64,000 nt of DNA from Sphingobacterium cellulitidis (GCA_002245855.1 NOUX01000001.1:310001-374000), one strand, 5' to 3'; positions 7,806-17,836 are shown, counted from the stretch's first letter. Notes: generated by a model from the letters alone, not told the origin. Made by a program: numbers and translations.

Positions 7806-10277
7806 TTAGAATTTGAAAGAAAGACTTGCTAAAAACTCAAATGGTCGTTGTGGTTTCCCATATACATCCCAGTATTTTATATTAGCGATATTGTTGAATT
7901 TCAACCCAACACGATATTTCGGTTGATCATAAAATGTAGTCGCATTAATGACTGTATACTCCGGCACATAAAAATCATCTTGCATATTCATCAAGACATC
8001 GCCTACATAGTTCAGCCCTGCCCCAAAACCCAATCCTTTGACCCCATTGTCTAAAAACTTATAGGAGGTCCAAAAATTCGCCACATGCTTCGGGCTCCAT
8101 GCATCTCGCTTGCCAACTTGATTCTCTGCAGCAATCACATATTTGCTATCATTATAGCCATAGCCAGCAATAATATTCCAGCCTCGAACCGGACTCGCAA
8201 TAATATCTACCTCTACTCCTTTACTAGTCAGTTCACCGTCTTGAACACTCACTCCTGGAATAATCGACCTTAACTTATCCTTAACTGTAATGTTGTAATA
8301 ACTCACGGAAGCATTTAGGAGACCTTCGAACAATTCCAATTTGGAACCAACTTCAATCTGGTTAGCTTGTTCGGGTTTCCATTGTTTTAATATAGGATCT
8401 GATTCTGGATCATTCGGATTGGACAATCCTTGGGAGGCACCAATGTTTGAAAAACTATTCATGTAGTTGGCAAATACTGAAACCTTATCTTTTATCGGCT
8501 GATATACAATGCCGAACTTCGGCGATACATTCACTTGTGAATACCCTTCTTCTACTTCAAATGATGGTTCTGTTGCTTTTTGCTCCACTTTCCCTTGTTC
8601 ATTGATAACTTGAGGCTGCCCTGGATTATAGGCTGTCAAATCGTTCTGGCGAAATGCATTTACACGAGCACTTAACATCACAAATAAGCGATCTGAAATA
8701 TTAGTCACATTGGAAATATAACCACTGATCACGCGATAATTGCTCTCATCCAAGCCATCGCCATAACTACGCTTTGGCCTTGAAGCATCGACCTCTGCTT
8801 TGGTCAAGGGCTTCCAATATTGATCCTTAACACTCACCGTATCATAAATCGCAAAGTAAGGCACCATATATAAATTCTTGTCTTTGAAGAATGTTGCATC
8901 AGCACCAATCAAGACTTTATTACTAAGCGAACCTATATTATAAGAACCATTGAAATTCTGCTGAACGGCAGTAAAATTCATACTGTAATCATCAAAAATT
9001 CGATAGCGACGTTCTACCCGATTATCATCCACAATCATGGGAACCATAAATATGGAACCCTTATCTCCTGTGTTATTGTAAAGGAAGGAAGTCCTTGAAG
9101 ACCAATTCTGAGAGATCTGATACTCAATCTCAGCCCCAATATTCACGTTTGTCCGATTGGTGGCAATATCATCAGACGTAAATGACCTATCATATGGCAT
9201 TCCATATTCTTTCATATTGGAATAGGAAAGCTTATTGGTGTTTCTTAAAAAGGCAACCAAGGGTTTGGTTGTATTATACACATCGGCATCCAATCGAACC
9301 GTTGTTTTACCATTGGCCTTGAACAATAAGCTTGTTGCGAATCCCATAGCTGTGGTCTTCCCTTCATTCTGAAAACCATTATTGGTCATCCCCAAAACAT
9401 TGAATCGACCCAATGCCGTCCTGTCTGAATTCAATGGAGTATTCACATCAGCTGTTATCCGGTTCATTCCAAAACTTCCCGTCGTATAACTCACCTCACC
9501 ACGTAAGGATTCAAAAGGTTTTTTGGTCACATTATTAATGATACCACCATATGAGGAAGATTGAGCTCCAAATAAGGTGGCAGATGGACCCTTTATCACT
9601 TCAACTTTTTCCAGGTTAAAGATTTCTGAAACCGCTCTCGATTCAACAGGCATACCATTCCGCACCATATTGGAACCTCCCTGATTAGTATTGGAGAATC
9701 CACGCATTAAAACACCATGCCCACTATCATTCACGCCATTCGCAATGACTGCCCCTGGTACTTGTGCCATTGCCGTAATATAATCCGTAGCCGATGTTTC
9801 CATCATCAAGTCTTTTGTAATGACACTATAGGCCTGCGGATTCTCTAGATTCGCCAAGGGCATCCGAGCGATATCCTGCGTTTCTTTCCTCGCAAATTTA
9901 TTCCGTTGTATATCCGATACAATGATTTCACGTAACTGTGTTGACTTTGATTGAACCGTGATTCGATCTAATTTTGTAGCTTCTCCTGCTTGAACCTTTA
10001 CTGCAACTGTTGAAACGGTATAATTCGCATAGCTTACCTCCAGGATATAATCACCTTTTGGCGCAGTTAATTTGTATTCTCCTTGCTCATTTACCGAAGT
10101 ATTAAATTTTGTGTCTCGCAATCGGATGGATGCATAAGAAAATGGTTTCCCATCGATGGTAAACACCTCTCCTTCAATCGTTCCGGTCTGTTGTGCTAAT
10201 AATAATGCTGGTAATGAAAATAATATTAAAATAGTCAGTGTGATTTTAATATAATGGTCTGTTAACTTAAATACCAT
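7806..10277 (-). CDS. TonB-dependent siderophore receptor (FhuA/FpvA-like)
   Basis: 823 residues: N-terminal signal segment (LTILILFSLPALLLAQQ), a CarboxypepD_reg-like domain at about 32-110, a plug domain with the siderophore-receptor signature (VEVIKGPSATLFG, then YGGIINNVTKKP) and a beta-barrel ending in the aromatic residue F (FEFLASLSFKF). It imports ferric siderophores using TonB energy. It is the first gene of the minus-strand iron unit, with a TACTTTTG -7 element just upstream and an AraC-type regulator divergent from it, as in PchR-controlled receptor genes. The particular siderophore cannot be told. Confidence 0.9.
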   Translation of the reverse strand: MVFKLTDHYIKITLTILILFSLPALLLAQQTGTIEGEVFTIDGKPFSYASIRLRDTKFNTSVNEQGEYKLTAPKGDYILEVSYANYTVSTVAVKVQAGEATKLDRITVQSKSTQLREIIVSDIQRNKFARKETQDIARMPLANLENPQAYSVITKDLMMETSATDYITAMAQVPGAVIANGVNDSGHGVLMRGFSNTNQGGSNMVRNGMPVESRAVSEIFNLEKVEVIKGPSATLFGAQSSSYGGIINNVTKKPFESLRGEVSYTTGSFGMNRITADVNTPLNSDRTALGRFNVLGMTNNGFQNEGKTTAMGFATSLLFKANGKTTVRLDADVYNTTKPLVAFLRNTNKLSYSNMKEYGMPYDRSFTSDDIATNRTNVNIGAEIEYQISQNWSSRTSFLYNNTGDKGSIFMVPMIVDDNRVERRYRIFDDYSMNFTAVQQNFNGSYNIGSLSNKVLIGADATFFKDKNLYMVPYFAIYDTVSVKDQYWKPLTKAEVDASRPKRSYGDGLDESNYRVISGYISNVTNISDRLFVMLSARVNAFRQNDLTAYNPGQPQVINEQGKVEQKATEPSFEVEEGYSQVNVSPKFGIVYQPIKDKVSVFANYMNSFSNIGASQGLSNPNDPESDPILKQWKPEQANQIEVGSKLELFEGLLNASVSYYNITVKDKLRSIIPGVSVQDGELTSKGVEVDIIASPVRGWNIIAGYGYNDSKYVIAAENQVGKRDAWSPKHVANFWTSYKFLDNGVKGLGFGAGLNYVGDVLMNMQDDFYVPEYTVINATTFYDQPKYRVGLKFNNIANIKYWDVYGKPQRPFEFLASLSFKF

Positions 10278-10313
10278 ATATAAACTTATTTAGATTAATT
10301 AAAAATAATGGAG

Positions 10314-10321
10314 CAAAAGTA
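10314..10321 (-). promoter_or_regulatory. -7 element of the siderophore receptor gene
   Basis: Minus-strand TACTTTTG fits TAnnTTTG. It lies 36 bases before the receptor ATG, back to back with the -7 element of the divergent regulator. Confidence 0.55.
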
Positions 10322-10322
10322 T

Positions 10323-10330
10323 TACATTTG
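10323..10330 (+). promoter_or_regulatory. -7 element of the AraC-type regulator gene
   Basis: TACATTTG fits TAnnTTTG and precedes the GTG at 10352. One base separates it from the opposing -7 element. Confidence 0.55.
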
Positions 10331-10351
10331 AACATGCATCGATAACATAGC

Positions 10352-11365
10352 GTGGAAATTCAACAACAAATAAGGGATAATATCAAAACAGTAACGCTCC
10401 ATGAATTATATGGAAAAGAAGAATTAAATGATTTGTTAACCGAGGCGGATAACAACCATGTAACCAATGGTTTTGATCTAAAATTGGTAAAGAATGAATT
10501 TCTGGAAGGCCGCTTAATGAAATATAATGACGATTCCATTTCGGTCAGTTATCAAGAATGGAACCTGTTAAAACCTTTCAAATTAAGAGTTAAACATAAT
10601 TCACAACTCATCAAGGTCCAGTTTGAAATTGAAGGTTATTCACATTTTGAAAGCCTACAACAGGATTTTATTATTATCCCCTCCAACCATTATCAATTTA
10701 TCAAGATTGAACATACGGATGGTTTCCTAACTTATAACTGTCCTCGAAAAGTCCTGGATATTTACATCGAGCCTAATGAACTTTTCAAATTACTAAGAAC
10801 CCAAGGATTTTCTGACCTTCAACTTAAAGAGCATTTCCTTTTACAGAATTATACCTTCTGCAAAAAAGCAATCATCATTAATCCGAAGCAAATGCAACTG
10901 ATTCATGAATTATTAAATCATCAATACCAAGCGGAATTTGCCAAGCAGTTTATTCGGATCAAAGCAATGGAATTAATGATCACTGTATTTTCAGGTGCAA
11001 CGAATAGTATCAATCATCCTAAATGGAACCAGAAGGATATCGATCAAATCCTTGAAGTCAAGAATTTCTTGGATGAAAATTTCCACCAGGAATTGACCTT
11101 TAAAATCTTGACCAAGAAATTCGCCATCAATGAATTCAAACTCAAGAATGCTTTTAAGGACTTATTTGGCGATACTGTCTTCGGTTATATTCGTAGAAAT
11201 AAACTCCGCAAAGCACATGAATTATTGACAAATTCAAACCTCGAAATCAAAGAAATTGCTTTCCTAACTGGTTTTAAATATGCGCATCACTTCTCCAAAG
11301 TGTATACTGAATATTATCATATTAAACCCAGTGAGTACAGGAATCAAATAAAACCTAAATTTTGA
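10352..11365 (+). CDS. AraC-family transcriptional regulator
   Basis: 337 residues. The C-terminal 100 hold the two helix-turn-helix motifs of AraC/XylS proteins (NEFKLKNAFKDLFGDTVFGY and the conserved IKEIAFLTGFKYAHHFSKVY segment). The N-terminal 230 residues resemble the ligand-sensing part of PchR-like siderophore regulators. A stop codon at 10343 leaves the GTG at 10352 as the only good start. Divergent transcription from the siderophore receptor suggests it controls that unit, perhaps when the cognate siderophore is bound; this role is inferred from position. Confidence 0.87.
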   Translation: MEIQQQIRDNIKTVTLHELYGKEELNDLLTEADNNHVTNGFDLKLVKNEFLEGRLMKYNDDSISVSYQEWNLLKPFKLRVKHNSQLIKVQFEIEGYSHFESLQQDFIIIPSNHYQFIKIEHTDGFLTYNCPRKVLDIYIEPNELFKLLRTQGFSDLQLKEHFLLQNYTFCKKAIIINPKQMQLIHELLNHQYQAEFAKQFIRIKAMELMITVFSGATNSINHPKWNQKDIDQILEVKNFLDENFHQELTFKILTKKFAINEFKLKNAFKDLFGDTVFGYIRRNKLRKAHELLTNSNLEIKEIAFLTGFKYAHHFSKVYTEYYHIKPSEYRNQIKPKF

Positions 11366-11590
11366 GTATTGTGCGGAATAGTTTATTTTTAAAAAATGAT
11401 TGTATAAACATCTATCATAACAAACAAATCAATTATTATAATAAAACATCAAATCATATCGGATAGGTGCTCCTTGGTAAACTCAAAATATTATTCTTTC
11501 AAAGAATTGAAATTGGAGATACTTGCCAAATATGAGTCTTGAGGATAGTTTTTATGACAACTTGCTTATAAAATAATGGTTATTAAGCCC

Positions 11591-11598
11591 TACCTTTG
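11591..11598 (+). promoter_or_regulatory. -7 element upstream of ribBA
   Basis: TACCTTTG, 18 bases before the ribBA ATG. The 250-base gap upstream shows no FMN-riboswitch-like fold. Confidence 0.6.
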
Positions 11599-11616
11599 CA
11601 CTAATATTTAAAACAA

Positions 11617-12828
11617 ATGAAAATTCAATTAAATACGATTGAAGAAGCAATCGAAGACATAAAAGCTGGAAAGGTTATCATTGTTGTAGATGATGAAGAC
11701 CGTGAGAACGAAGGGGACTTTGTAACCGCAGCTCGTAATGCCACTCCAGAAATCATTAATTTCATGGCTACCCATGGTAGAGGATTGGTATGTGCTCCAT
11801 TGACTGAAGAGCGCTGTAGAGAATTAAACCTTGGTTTAATGGTGAACAACAATACAGCAGTGTATGAAACGAACTTCACTGTTTCTGTTGACTTGCAAGG
11901 CTATGGTTGTACCACTGGAATTTCAGCATCTGACCGCTCGAAAACAATCAAAGCATTAATTGACCCTAATATTAAGCCTGAAGAATTAGGTCGTCCTGGT
12001 CATATCTTCCCTTTAATCGCCAAAGATGGTGGGGTTTTGCGTAGAACTGGACATACTGAAGCTTCGGTGGATTTAGCGCGTTTAGCGGGTTTCGAACCTG
12101 CTGGAGTATTGGTAGAAATCCTGAAAGATGATGGCGAAATGGCTCGTCTTCCTGATTTAATCAAAGTGGCTGAACGATTCGACCTTAAAATCGTCTCTAT
12201 CGAAGATTTGATTGAATATCGCTTAAAACACGATACTTTAATTAAAGAAGAGGTAAGTGTAGATATGCCAACCGAATGGGGTGATTTCAAAATGAAAGCA
12301 TTTACCCAAAAAAATACCGGCGAACAACACTTAGCTTTATATAAAGGTGAATGGGCGGAAGATGAACCTGTATTGGTCAGAGTACATAGCTCATGTGTTA
12401 CAGGTGATATCTTTGGATCTTGCCGTTGTGACTGTGGACCTCAATTGCATAAAGCCATGGAGATGATCCAAAAAGAAGGTAAAGGTATAGTTGTTTATAT
12501 GAATCAAGAAGGCAGAGGAATCGGCCTAGTGAATAAACTACACGCTTATAAACTTCAGGAAACTGGAATTGATACCGTGGATGCAAATCTTCAATTAGGT
12601 TTCAAACCTGATTTACGCGACTATGGTGTGGGAGCACAAATCCTTCGCTATATGGGTGTAACGAAAATGCGTCTTATGTCTAATAATCCAACAAAACGTG
12701 CTGGATTAATCGGCTATGGCTTAGAAATAGTAGACAATGTGCCTATCGAAATTGTACCTAACAAGTACAATGAAGAATACTTGAAAACTAAAAGAGATAA
12801 AATGGGTCATACCCTAAGCAATCTCTAA
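11617..12828 (+). CDS. ribBA: Bifunctional 3,4-dihydroxy-2-butanone-4-phosphate synthase / GTP cyclohydrolase II
   Basis: 403 residues. The N-terminal half (about 1-200) is the RibB domain, with the acidic motif [10 protein letters not shown], the [11 protein letters not shown] segment and [12 protein letters not shown]. The C-terminal half (about 210-400) is the RibA domain, with the zinc-binding cysteines in the [18 protein letters not shown] region and the NQEGRGIG motif. The two domains supply the first committed precursors of riboflavin from ribulose 5-phosphate and GTP. Length and both active-site sets are complete. Single gene with its own promoter and a strong terminator. Confidence 0.97.
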   Translation: MKIQLNTIEEAIEDIKAGKVIIVVDDEDRENEGDFVTAARNATPEIINFMATHGRGLVCAPLTEERCRELNLGLMVNNNTAVYETNFTVSVDLQGYGCTTGISASDRSKTIKALIDPNIKPEELGRPGHIFPLIAKDGGVLRRTGHTEASVDLARLAGFEPAGVLVEILKDDGEMARLPDLIKVAERFDLKIVSIEDLIEYRLKHDTLIKEEVSVDMPTEWGDFKMKAFTQKNTGEQHLALYKGEWAEDEPVLVRVHSSCVTGDIFGSCRCDCGPQLHKAMEMIQKEGKGIVVYMNQEGRGIGLVNKLHAYKLQETGIDTVDANLQLGFKPDLRDYGVGAQILRYMGVTKMRLMSNNPTKRAGLIGYGLEIVDNVPIEIVPNKYNEEYLKTKRDKMGHTLSNL

Positions 12829-12838
12829 AAATACAAAG

Positions 12839-12867
12839 TGGAGGTCTTGGGACCTCCATTTTTTTTA
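12839..12867 (+). terminator. Terminator after ribBA
   Basis: TGGAGGTC / GACCTCCA, loop TTGG, followed by eight T. Confidence 0.9.
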
Positions 12868-12929
12868 ATAACATCCAACAGCACCGATAAACTATCGGCC
12901 TTCCTGATTGTTGGAATAATAAAATCACT

Positions 12930-14363
12930 ATGAAAAATCCCTTATTAATTCAAAAGGCTTATTTTAACGGTTCTTTCATCCAATCTGATAAAACATTTGA
13001 AGTCATTAATCCTTCAACTTTAAAACCAGTGGGCAACCTGCCTGACTTAACAGTTAAAGATTGCAAGAAATTTATTGATAGTGCCCATAAAGCTTGGGAT
13101 TCTTGGAAAAATACACCTGTTGCTGAGCGTTCTAGAATTCTAAGAAACTTATATAATTTAATCAATGAGCATAAGCAGGAATTGGCAGAGATCATGACTC
13201 TGGAAAGTGGCAAACCAATCCGGGAATCACTCACTGAGGTGGACTATGCAAACTCTTTTATTGACTGGTTTGCCGAAGAAGCAAAACGTGCTTACGGAGA
13301 AACTATTCCTTCCCTAGCTGGAAATGCCAGAATGCAAACCATCAAACAATCTGTTGGAGTGGTTGCTGCTATTACGCCTTGGAATTTCCCATTGGCTATG
13401 ATTACCCGTAAGGTAGGTCCTGCTCTAGCAGCCGGCTGTACCGTGGTATTGAAACCTGCATCTCAAACGCCATTCTCAGCAATTGCATTGGCAAAATTAG
13501 CAGATCAGGCTGGGGTACCTAAAGGTGTCCTGAATGTTATCACTTCGAAAGATAGCCGTGGAATTGGTAAAGAACTCGCAACCAATGATAAAATCCGTAA
13601 AATATCTTTTACAGGTTCAACCTCGGTTGGACAAACCTTAATGGAACAAGCAGCATCTACCATTAAAAAAATATCACTTGAACTTGGTGGTAATGCACCA
13701 TTCCTGGTCTTTAATAATGCTGATATTGATAAAGCTGTAGAAGGTGCTGTTGCAGGTAAATTTAGAAATACCGGTCAGACTTGTGTATCCATCAACCGAT
13801 TCTATGTTCAGGAAGATGTTTATGCTGAATTCACTAAAAAACTAAGCGCAGCGGTAAAAGCGTTGCAGGTTGGAGATGGATTAAAGAAAACCTCCCAAGT
13901 AGGTCCATTGATCAATGCTGAAGGTCTAGAAAAAGTGGAGGAACATGTTCAGGATGCTTTGGATAAAGGGGCAAAAATTGAAACGGGTGGTAAAAGAATC
14001 AAAGGCTTGTTCTACGAACCTACTGTATTATCGAATATGCCAAATCACAGTTTGATCGCCTCTGAAGAAACCTTCGGACCTGTTTGTGCTTTATTCAAAT
14101 TCAAGACGGAAGAGGAAGCTATTAAATTAGCAAACGATACCCCATTTGGATTGGCAGCATACTTCTTTAGCCAAGATGTAAATCAATGTTTCCGTGTTGC
14201 AGAACAACTTGAAGCTGGAATGGTCGGTGTGAATACTGGATTGATATCTAATGCTTCTGCCCCATTTGGTGGAGTTAAACAATCTGGATTAGGTCGAGAG
14301 GGATCAAAATACGGATTGGATGAATATATCGAAGTAAAATACATTTGTTTTGGAGGGAATTAA
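12930..14363 (+). CDS. NAD(P)-dependent succinate-semialdehyde dehydrogenase family
   Basis: 477 residues, the standard length for an aldehyde dehydrogenase. Motifs seen are the cofactor-pocket ITPWNFPLAM, the glycine motif SFTGSTSVGQ, the general base in LELGGNAPF and the nucleophile in NTGQTCVSINRF. The sequence is closest to the GabD/Sad group, which oxidises succinate (or glutarate) semialdehyde to the acid. Substrate assignment rests on overall resemblance, as other short-chain aldehydes remain possible. It has no operon partner. Confidence 0.88.
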   Translation: MKNPLLIQKAYFNGSFIQSDKTFEVINPSTLKPVGNLPDLTVKDCKKFIDSAHKAWDSWKNTPVAERSRILRNLYNLINEHKQELAEIMTLESGKPIRESLTEVDYANSFIDWFAEEAKRAYGETIPSLAGNARMQTIKQSVGVVAAITPWNFPLAMITRKVGPALAAGCTVVLKPASQTPFSAIALAKLADQAGVPKGVLNVITSKDSRGIGKELATNDKIRKISFTGSTSVGQTLMEQAASTIKKISLELGGNAPFLVFNNADIDKAVEGAVAGKFRNTGQTCVSINRFYVQEDVYAEFTKKLSAAVKALQVGDGLKKTSQVGPLINAEGLEKVEEHVQDALDKGAKIETGGKRIKGLFYEPTVLSNMPNHSLIASEETFGPVCALFKFKTEEEAIKLANDTPFGLAAYFFSQDVNQCFRVAEQLEAGMVGVNTGLISNASAPFGGVKQSGLGREGSKYGLDEYIEVKYICFGGN

Positions 14364-14374
14364 CCTCCAAAACA

Positions 14375-14881
14375 TTACCAAATGTGATATCGTAATCCCA
14401 ACATGATATAATTGGGTTCAGTTACCTCATCCTTGAACTGATATTTTACTTTATAACCTGTATAAAGGGATAAATCTACCGTTGGAAAGTAATAACTGAT
14501 TCCTACCTGTCCATTAACCTTGGTAAAGTTCTCTTTTCTACGCATAGGCTCCTCATTATCGCCATCTACAGAATAATCATAAGTGAAAAATTCCTGTCCT
14601 AGACCTGCGCCTAAAAATACATTGAAATTGGATTTCTCCTTGTTCAGGATACTGACCAAATAATCAGCGCCAACTGCTAATAAATCTCCACGACCGTGAA
14701 ATTGTGCCTGTAAAGACTGCCTATTGGTAAAATCATACTTCCCCTGAACCCCAAAGCTGGCATCATAGGATGGATCATCCAGTTTCAAATCACTATATAA
14801 ACCAAATGCCCAATCATGTTCCTGAGCTGTTGAAAGTAACGGCAGCATAATAACTCCTACAATCCAAAGTAATCTCTTCAT
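14375..14881 (-). CDS. Small outer-membrane beta-barrel protein (porin-family-like)
   Basis: 168 residues from the ATG at 14881, which begins a clear signal peptide (MKRLLWIVGVIMLPLLSTAQ). The rest is short amphipathic strands rich in aromatic residues and ends in a strand with terminal W (IMLGLRYHIW), typical of an eight-stranded OmpW/OmpX-like barrel. The frame extends 21 codons further upstream, but that part would overlap the preceding gene and lacks signal-peptide features. It follows hemJ by 10 bases and may be cotranscribed. Function unknown. Confidence 0.75.
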   Translation of the reverse strand: MKRLLWIVGVIMLPLLSTAQEHDWAFGLYSDLKLDDPSYDASFGVQGKYDFTNRQSLQAQFHGRGDLLAVGADYLVSILNKEKSNFNVFLGAGLGQEFFTYDYSVDGDNEEPMRRKENFTKVNGQVGISYYFPTVDLSLYTGYKVKYQFKDEVTEPNYIMLGLRYHIW

Positions 14882-14891
14882 AACATAAATA

Positions 14892-15443
14892 TTAATCAAC
14901 TTGTTCACCCTTACTTTTACGGTACTTTTTGTAAAGTTTGACAAGTATCATGAGTAAAATTCCTAATCCAAAAATTCCGAGAACTCCAAATACCCAACCT
15001 ATGGTTGACTTTAGAATTACCAAAAAGACAATAGCAAACAATATAATGGTAGATACCTCATTCCACATTCTCAACTGCGTGGAGGTCCAGCTGGAAACTT
15101 CATCTCTCAATCGATACATAATCTTTTGAGAAATAAAATGATAGGCAATTAATGCGGTCACAAAACCTAATTTCACCTGCATCCAACCCGCAGATAATAA
15201 TCCCGGATTGAGATGAAGCATCAGTAGGGCTGAAATTACTGCTATATACATGGAAGGAGTCGTAATAACCCACCATAGCCTATTCTCCATAATCACAAAT
15301 TGCTTATGCAATACCTGATACTCAACGGCTGATTTTTTCTTGGCCTCGGTGTGATAGATAAACAACCTAGGCATATAGAATAACCCAGCCATCCAACAGA
15401 TTACAAAAATGATATGTATTGCTTTCGCGTATAGATAGACCAT
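14892..15443 (-). CDS. hemJ: Protoporphyrinogen IX oxidase HemJ-type membrane protein
   Basis: 183 residues with four to five transmembrane helices. The conserved histidine of the first helix (AKAIHIIFVICWMAGLFYMP) and the following RLFIYH match HemJ (UPF0093), which oxidises protoporphyrinogen IX to protoporphyrin IX late in haem synthesis. The extended hydrophobic C-terminus with a basic tail (KLYKKYRKSKGEQ) is common in Bacteroidota versions. Its neighbour upstream is hemE, another haem gene, which supports the call; a terminator-like hairpin separates the two. CopD-like membrane protein is the main alternative. Confidence 0.85.
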   Translation of the reverse strand: MVYLYAKAIHIIFVICWMAGLFYMPRLFIYHTEAKKKSAVEYQVLHKQFVIMENRLWWVITTPSMYIAVISALLMLHLNPGLLSAGWMQVKLGFVTALIAYHFISQKIMYRLRDEVSSWTSTQLRMWNEVSTIILFAIVFLVILKSTIGWVFGVLGIFGLGILLMILVKLYKKYRKSKGEQVD

Positions 15444-15520
15444 AATTTCAATTAATTCTCAAAAATAAAAATTAAATCAGCAATTACTGACATGAGCAAG
15501 TAATGAATTCACTGTTTAAA

Positions 15521-15555
15521 CGAAAGGAGCTGACACTTAGTGACAGCTCCTTTCG
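15521..15555 (-). terminator. Hairpin between hemE and hemJ
   Basis: CGAAAGGAGCTG at 15521-15532 pairs perfectly with 15544-15555 (12 bp). Minus-strand T content after it is modest. It probably ends the hemE transcript. Confidence 0.65.
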
Positions 15556-15571
15556 TTAATATTTTAAATGC

Positions 15572-16609
15572 TTAGTATCTGAATTCCTTAATGGTTTCAA
15601 CAGCATATTTCACGTTGTCAAAAGGAATATCAGGCATGATACCGTGACCTAGATTAAAGATAAATCCATTCTCACCACGCATACGTTCAAACAGATCTAA
15701 GATCTTTTTCTTGATCACAGGTTTGTCTGCATAAAGTACAAATGGGTCAAGATTTCCTTGAACAGCCATATTGCTTGGTAAAGACTTTTTGATATTCAAT
15801 AAATCTGCATTCCAATCTACTGATACCACATCAGGTTGCGCTTCAGCCATAACTGGTGCAAATACCGAACTACCTTTACAGAAAGAAATGACAGGAACAT
15901 CTTTTCTATTCAATCTAGAAATAATGTATTTATTGTATTTATGGGAGAACTCATGGTAATCATTCCATGATAAAGCCAATGCCCAGCTATCGAACAATTG
16001 TAATGCATTTACTCCGGCTTCAATCTGCATGTTCATGTAGTTCACCGTTACATCAGCAATTTTTTGCAAGATGGAATGCGCCAATTCCGGTTGATTGTTC
16101 AACAAGGTTTTTGTCAATTTAAAATCCTTGGAAGATCCACCTTCTACCAAATAACTTAAAATGGTAAATGGTGCTCCTGCGAAACCAATCAATGGCACTT
16201 TTCCGTCCAAACGTCCTTGGATAACCTTAATGGCATCACCTACATATTGTAGTTTATCCAAACAATCCACCGATAGATTCTCGGCATCTTGAACAGTTCT
16301 TATCGGATTGGAGAATCGCGGACCCACACCTTGTTCAAAGGATAGGTCTCCCCCCATGGCCTCGGCCGTAACCAAGATATCCGAAAATAAAATAGCTGCA
16401 TCAACACCTAATAGGTCTATTGGCAGCATGGTAACATCTGCGGCAATCTCAGGAGTTTTGCACATCTCCAAGAAAGAATATTTGTTCTTGATTTCCCAAT
16501 ATTCCTTCATAAATCTTCCTGCTTGACGCATCATCCATACTGGAGGTCGTTCCGTAGGCTGCGATAACGCAGCGCGAATCAATAGATCGTTCTTCAAATT
16601 TTTGTCCAC
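15572..16609 (-). CDS. hemE: Uroporphyrinogen decarboxylase
   Basis: 345 residues. It opens with the signature RPPVWMMRQAGRFMKEY and contains GFAGAPFTIL and FNLGHGI, all typical of HemE. It decarboxylates the four acetate side chains of uroporphyrinogen III to give coproporphyrinogen III in the cytoplasm. Full length. Its start codon shares one base with the stop of the upstream TPR gene, so it is probably translationally coupled and last in the kinase-regulator-TPR-hemE unit. Confidence 0.96.
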   Translation of the reverse strand: MDKNLKNDLLIRAALSQPTERPPVWMMRQAGRFMKEYWEIKNKYSFLEMCKTPEIAADVTMLPIDLLGVDAAILFSDILVTAEAMGGDLSFEQGVGPRFSNPIRTVQDAENLSVDCLDKLQYVGDAIKVIQGRLDGKVPLIGFAGAPFTILSYLVEGGSSKDFKLTKTLLNNQPELAHSILQKIADVTVNYMNMQIEAGVNALQLFDSWALALSWNDYHEFSHKYNKYIISRLNRKDVPVISFCKGSSVFAPVMAEAQPDVVSVDWNADLLNIKKSLPSNMAVQGNLDPFVLYADKPVIKKKILDLFERMRGENGFIFNLGHGIMPDIPFDNVKYAVETIKEFRY

Positions 16610-17124
16610 TACTTATTCTTATTTACTTCGTTTTGTATTTTCTCTATTATTGACTGCTGTCTCGCAGTTAGTCTTAATTTACCAGCTAAATCTAAATAAG
16701 CTTGAACACGCTCGTAATCATGTTTCCTTAAATTGATATTCGCTAAATTAATCAACACCATCCCCTTCTCATTGTCCTTGCGCCATGGTAATCGCGATGC
16801 TAACTGAAAATGATACTCAGCCTCCTCAATCCGCTCTTCCTTTAACGCAATATTGCCCATCATAAACTCATAAAAATTCCTTCTCCCTTTTCGAAGCTTA
16901 TCCGGATTCTTGATATCCGCCAGCAACCTTTTGGTCTTCTCGTAATCTTGTTTGTGAAAAGCTTGTGTCGCCAAATAAACATTGCCTTCCTTTAAATAGC
17001 TCCATACTAAGTAGGTTATCCCTCCAAAGATGTAAACCGCAATATTATAATGCTTGGCATAAATGGCATACAATAGAAAAGCAATCGCAATTGCGATCAC
17101 TATTTTTCGAGCTTGATTGGTCAT
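16609..17124 (-). CDS. Membrane-anchored TPR-like protein
   Basis: 171 residues. The N-terminal 45 are two hydrophobic segments (IVIAIAIAFLLYAIYA and IAVYIFGGITYLVW), and the rest forms helical hairpins of tetratricopeptide type (YEKTKRLLADI, ALKEERIEEAEYHFQLASRL, INLANINLRKHDYERVQAYL). Probably a scaffold at the inner membrane; partner unknown. It overlaps hemE by one base and follows the response regulator by 4 bases, so it is part of one transcript. Confidence 0.78.
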   Translation of the reverse strand: MTNQARKIVIAIAIAFLLYAIYAKHYNIAVYIFGGITYLVWSYLKEGNVYLATQAFHKQDYEKTKRLLADIKNPDKLRKGRRNFYEFMMGNIALKEERIEEAEYHFQLASRLPWRKDNEKGMVLINLANINLRKHDYERVQAYLDLAGKLRLTARQQSIIEKIQNEVNKNK

Positions 17125-17128
17125 CTAT

Positions 17129-17836
17129 TTAGTTCGAGTTGTCTGTAAACTTATATCCAACACCACGAATGGAATGGAAATAAATTGGATGTTTTTGATC
17201 AGGTTCAAAATATTTTCTAAAAGTCAGGATAAAATTATCAATGGTCCGTGTTGAAGGATAAACATCATAATTCCAAACTGTCTCTAAGATTTGCTCACGT
17301 GAAACAGCCTCATTTCTACGTTCAATCAACAGTTTTAGCAACATCGTCTCCTTCTTCGTCAAGGAAGTGATGCTACCATCTGCATGATGTAGTTCAAAGG
17401 AGTTAAAATAAATAGTTTTATCACCAATGGTATAAGAATTCAACTCTTTCAAGTCTTCCCCTTTCATACCACGACGGATTAGATTGCTCACGCGTAGAAT
17501 CAATTCTTCCAAATTGAATGGTTTTACCAAATAATCATCGGCACCTTTTTTCAATCCGGTAATACGATCTTCAGAACTGTTCTTGGCAGTCAAAAACATA
17601 ATAGGAACTTCAGAATTCTGAAGCCTAATGGTTTCTGCTACCTGGAAGCCATCAATCTCAGGAATCATAACGTCCAAAATAATTAAATTGAAACGCTCCT
17701 CCTTAAATATTTTTAATGCTTTCTTTCCATCTGTAGCCGTAGTAACACGGTATCCCTCAAGTTCTAAATTTAACTTGATAGCTTCTAACAGATGCTCTTC
17801 ATCTTCAACTAATAGTATTCGTTGTTTAGTTTGCAT
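17129..17836 (-). CDS. OmpR/PhoB-family response regulator
   Basis: 235 residues from the ATG at 17836. The receiver domain (about 5-120) has the acidic pocket VEDEE, the phosphorylated aspartate in IILDVMIPEIDG and the lysine in DYLVKPF. The C-terminal winged helix (about 140-230) contains LTKKETMLLKLL and VWNYDVYPSTRTIDNF, typical of OmpR-type DNA binding. A start seven codons further upstream is possible, but the chosen one overlaps the kinase end by only 11 bases and begins right at the receiver fold. Confidence 0.93.
   Translation of the reverse strand: MQTKQRILLVEDEEHLLEAIKLNLELEGYRVTTATDGKKALKIFKEERFNLIILDVMIPEIDGFQVAETIRLQNSEVPIMFLTAKNSSEDRITGLKKGADDYLVKPFNLEELILRVSNLIRRGMKGEDLKELNSYTIGDKTIYFNSFELHHADGSITSLTKKETMLLKLLIERRNEAVSREQILETVWNYDVYPSTRTIDNFILTFRKYFEPDQKHPIYFHSIRGVGYKFTDNSN

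Noticed and set aside
11366..11616. FMN riboswitch before ribBA
   Set aside because: The conserved multi-stem FMN aptamer cannot be made out; only a -7 promoter element is visible.
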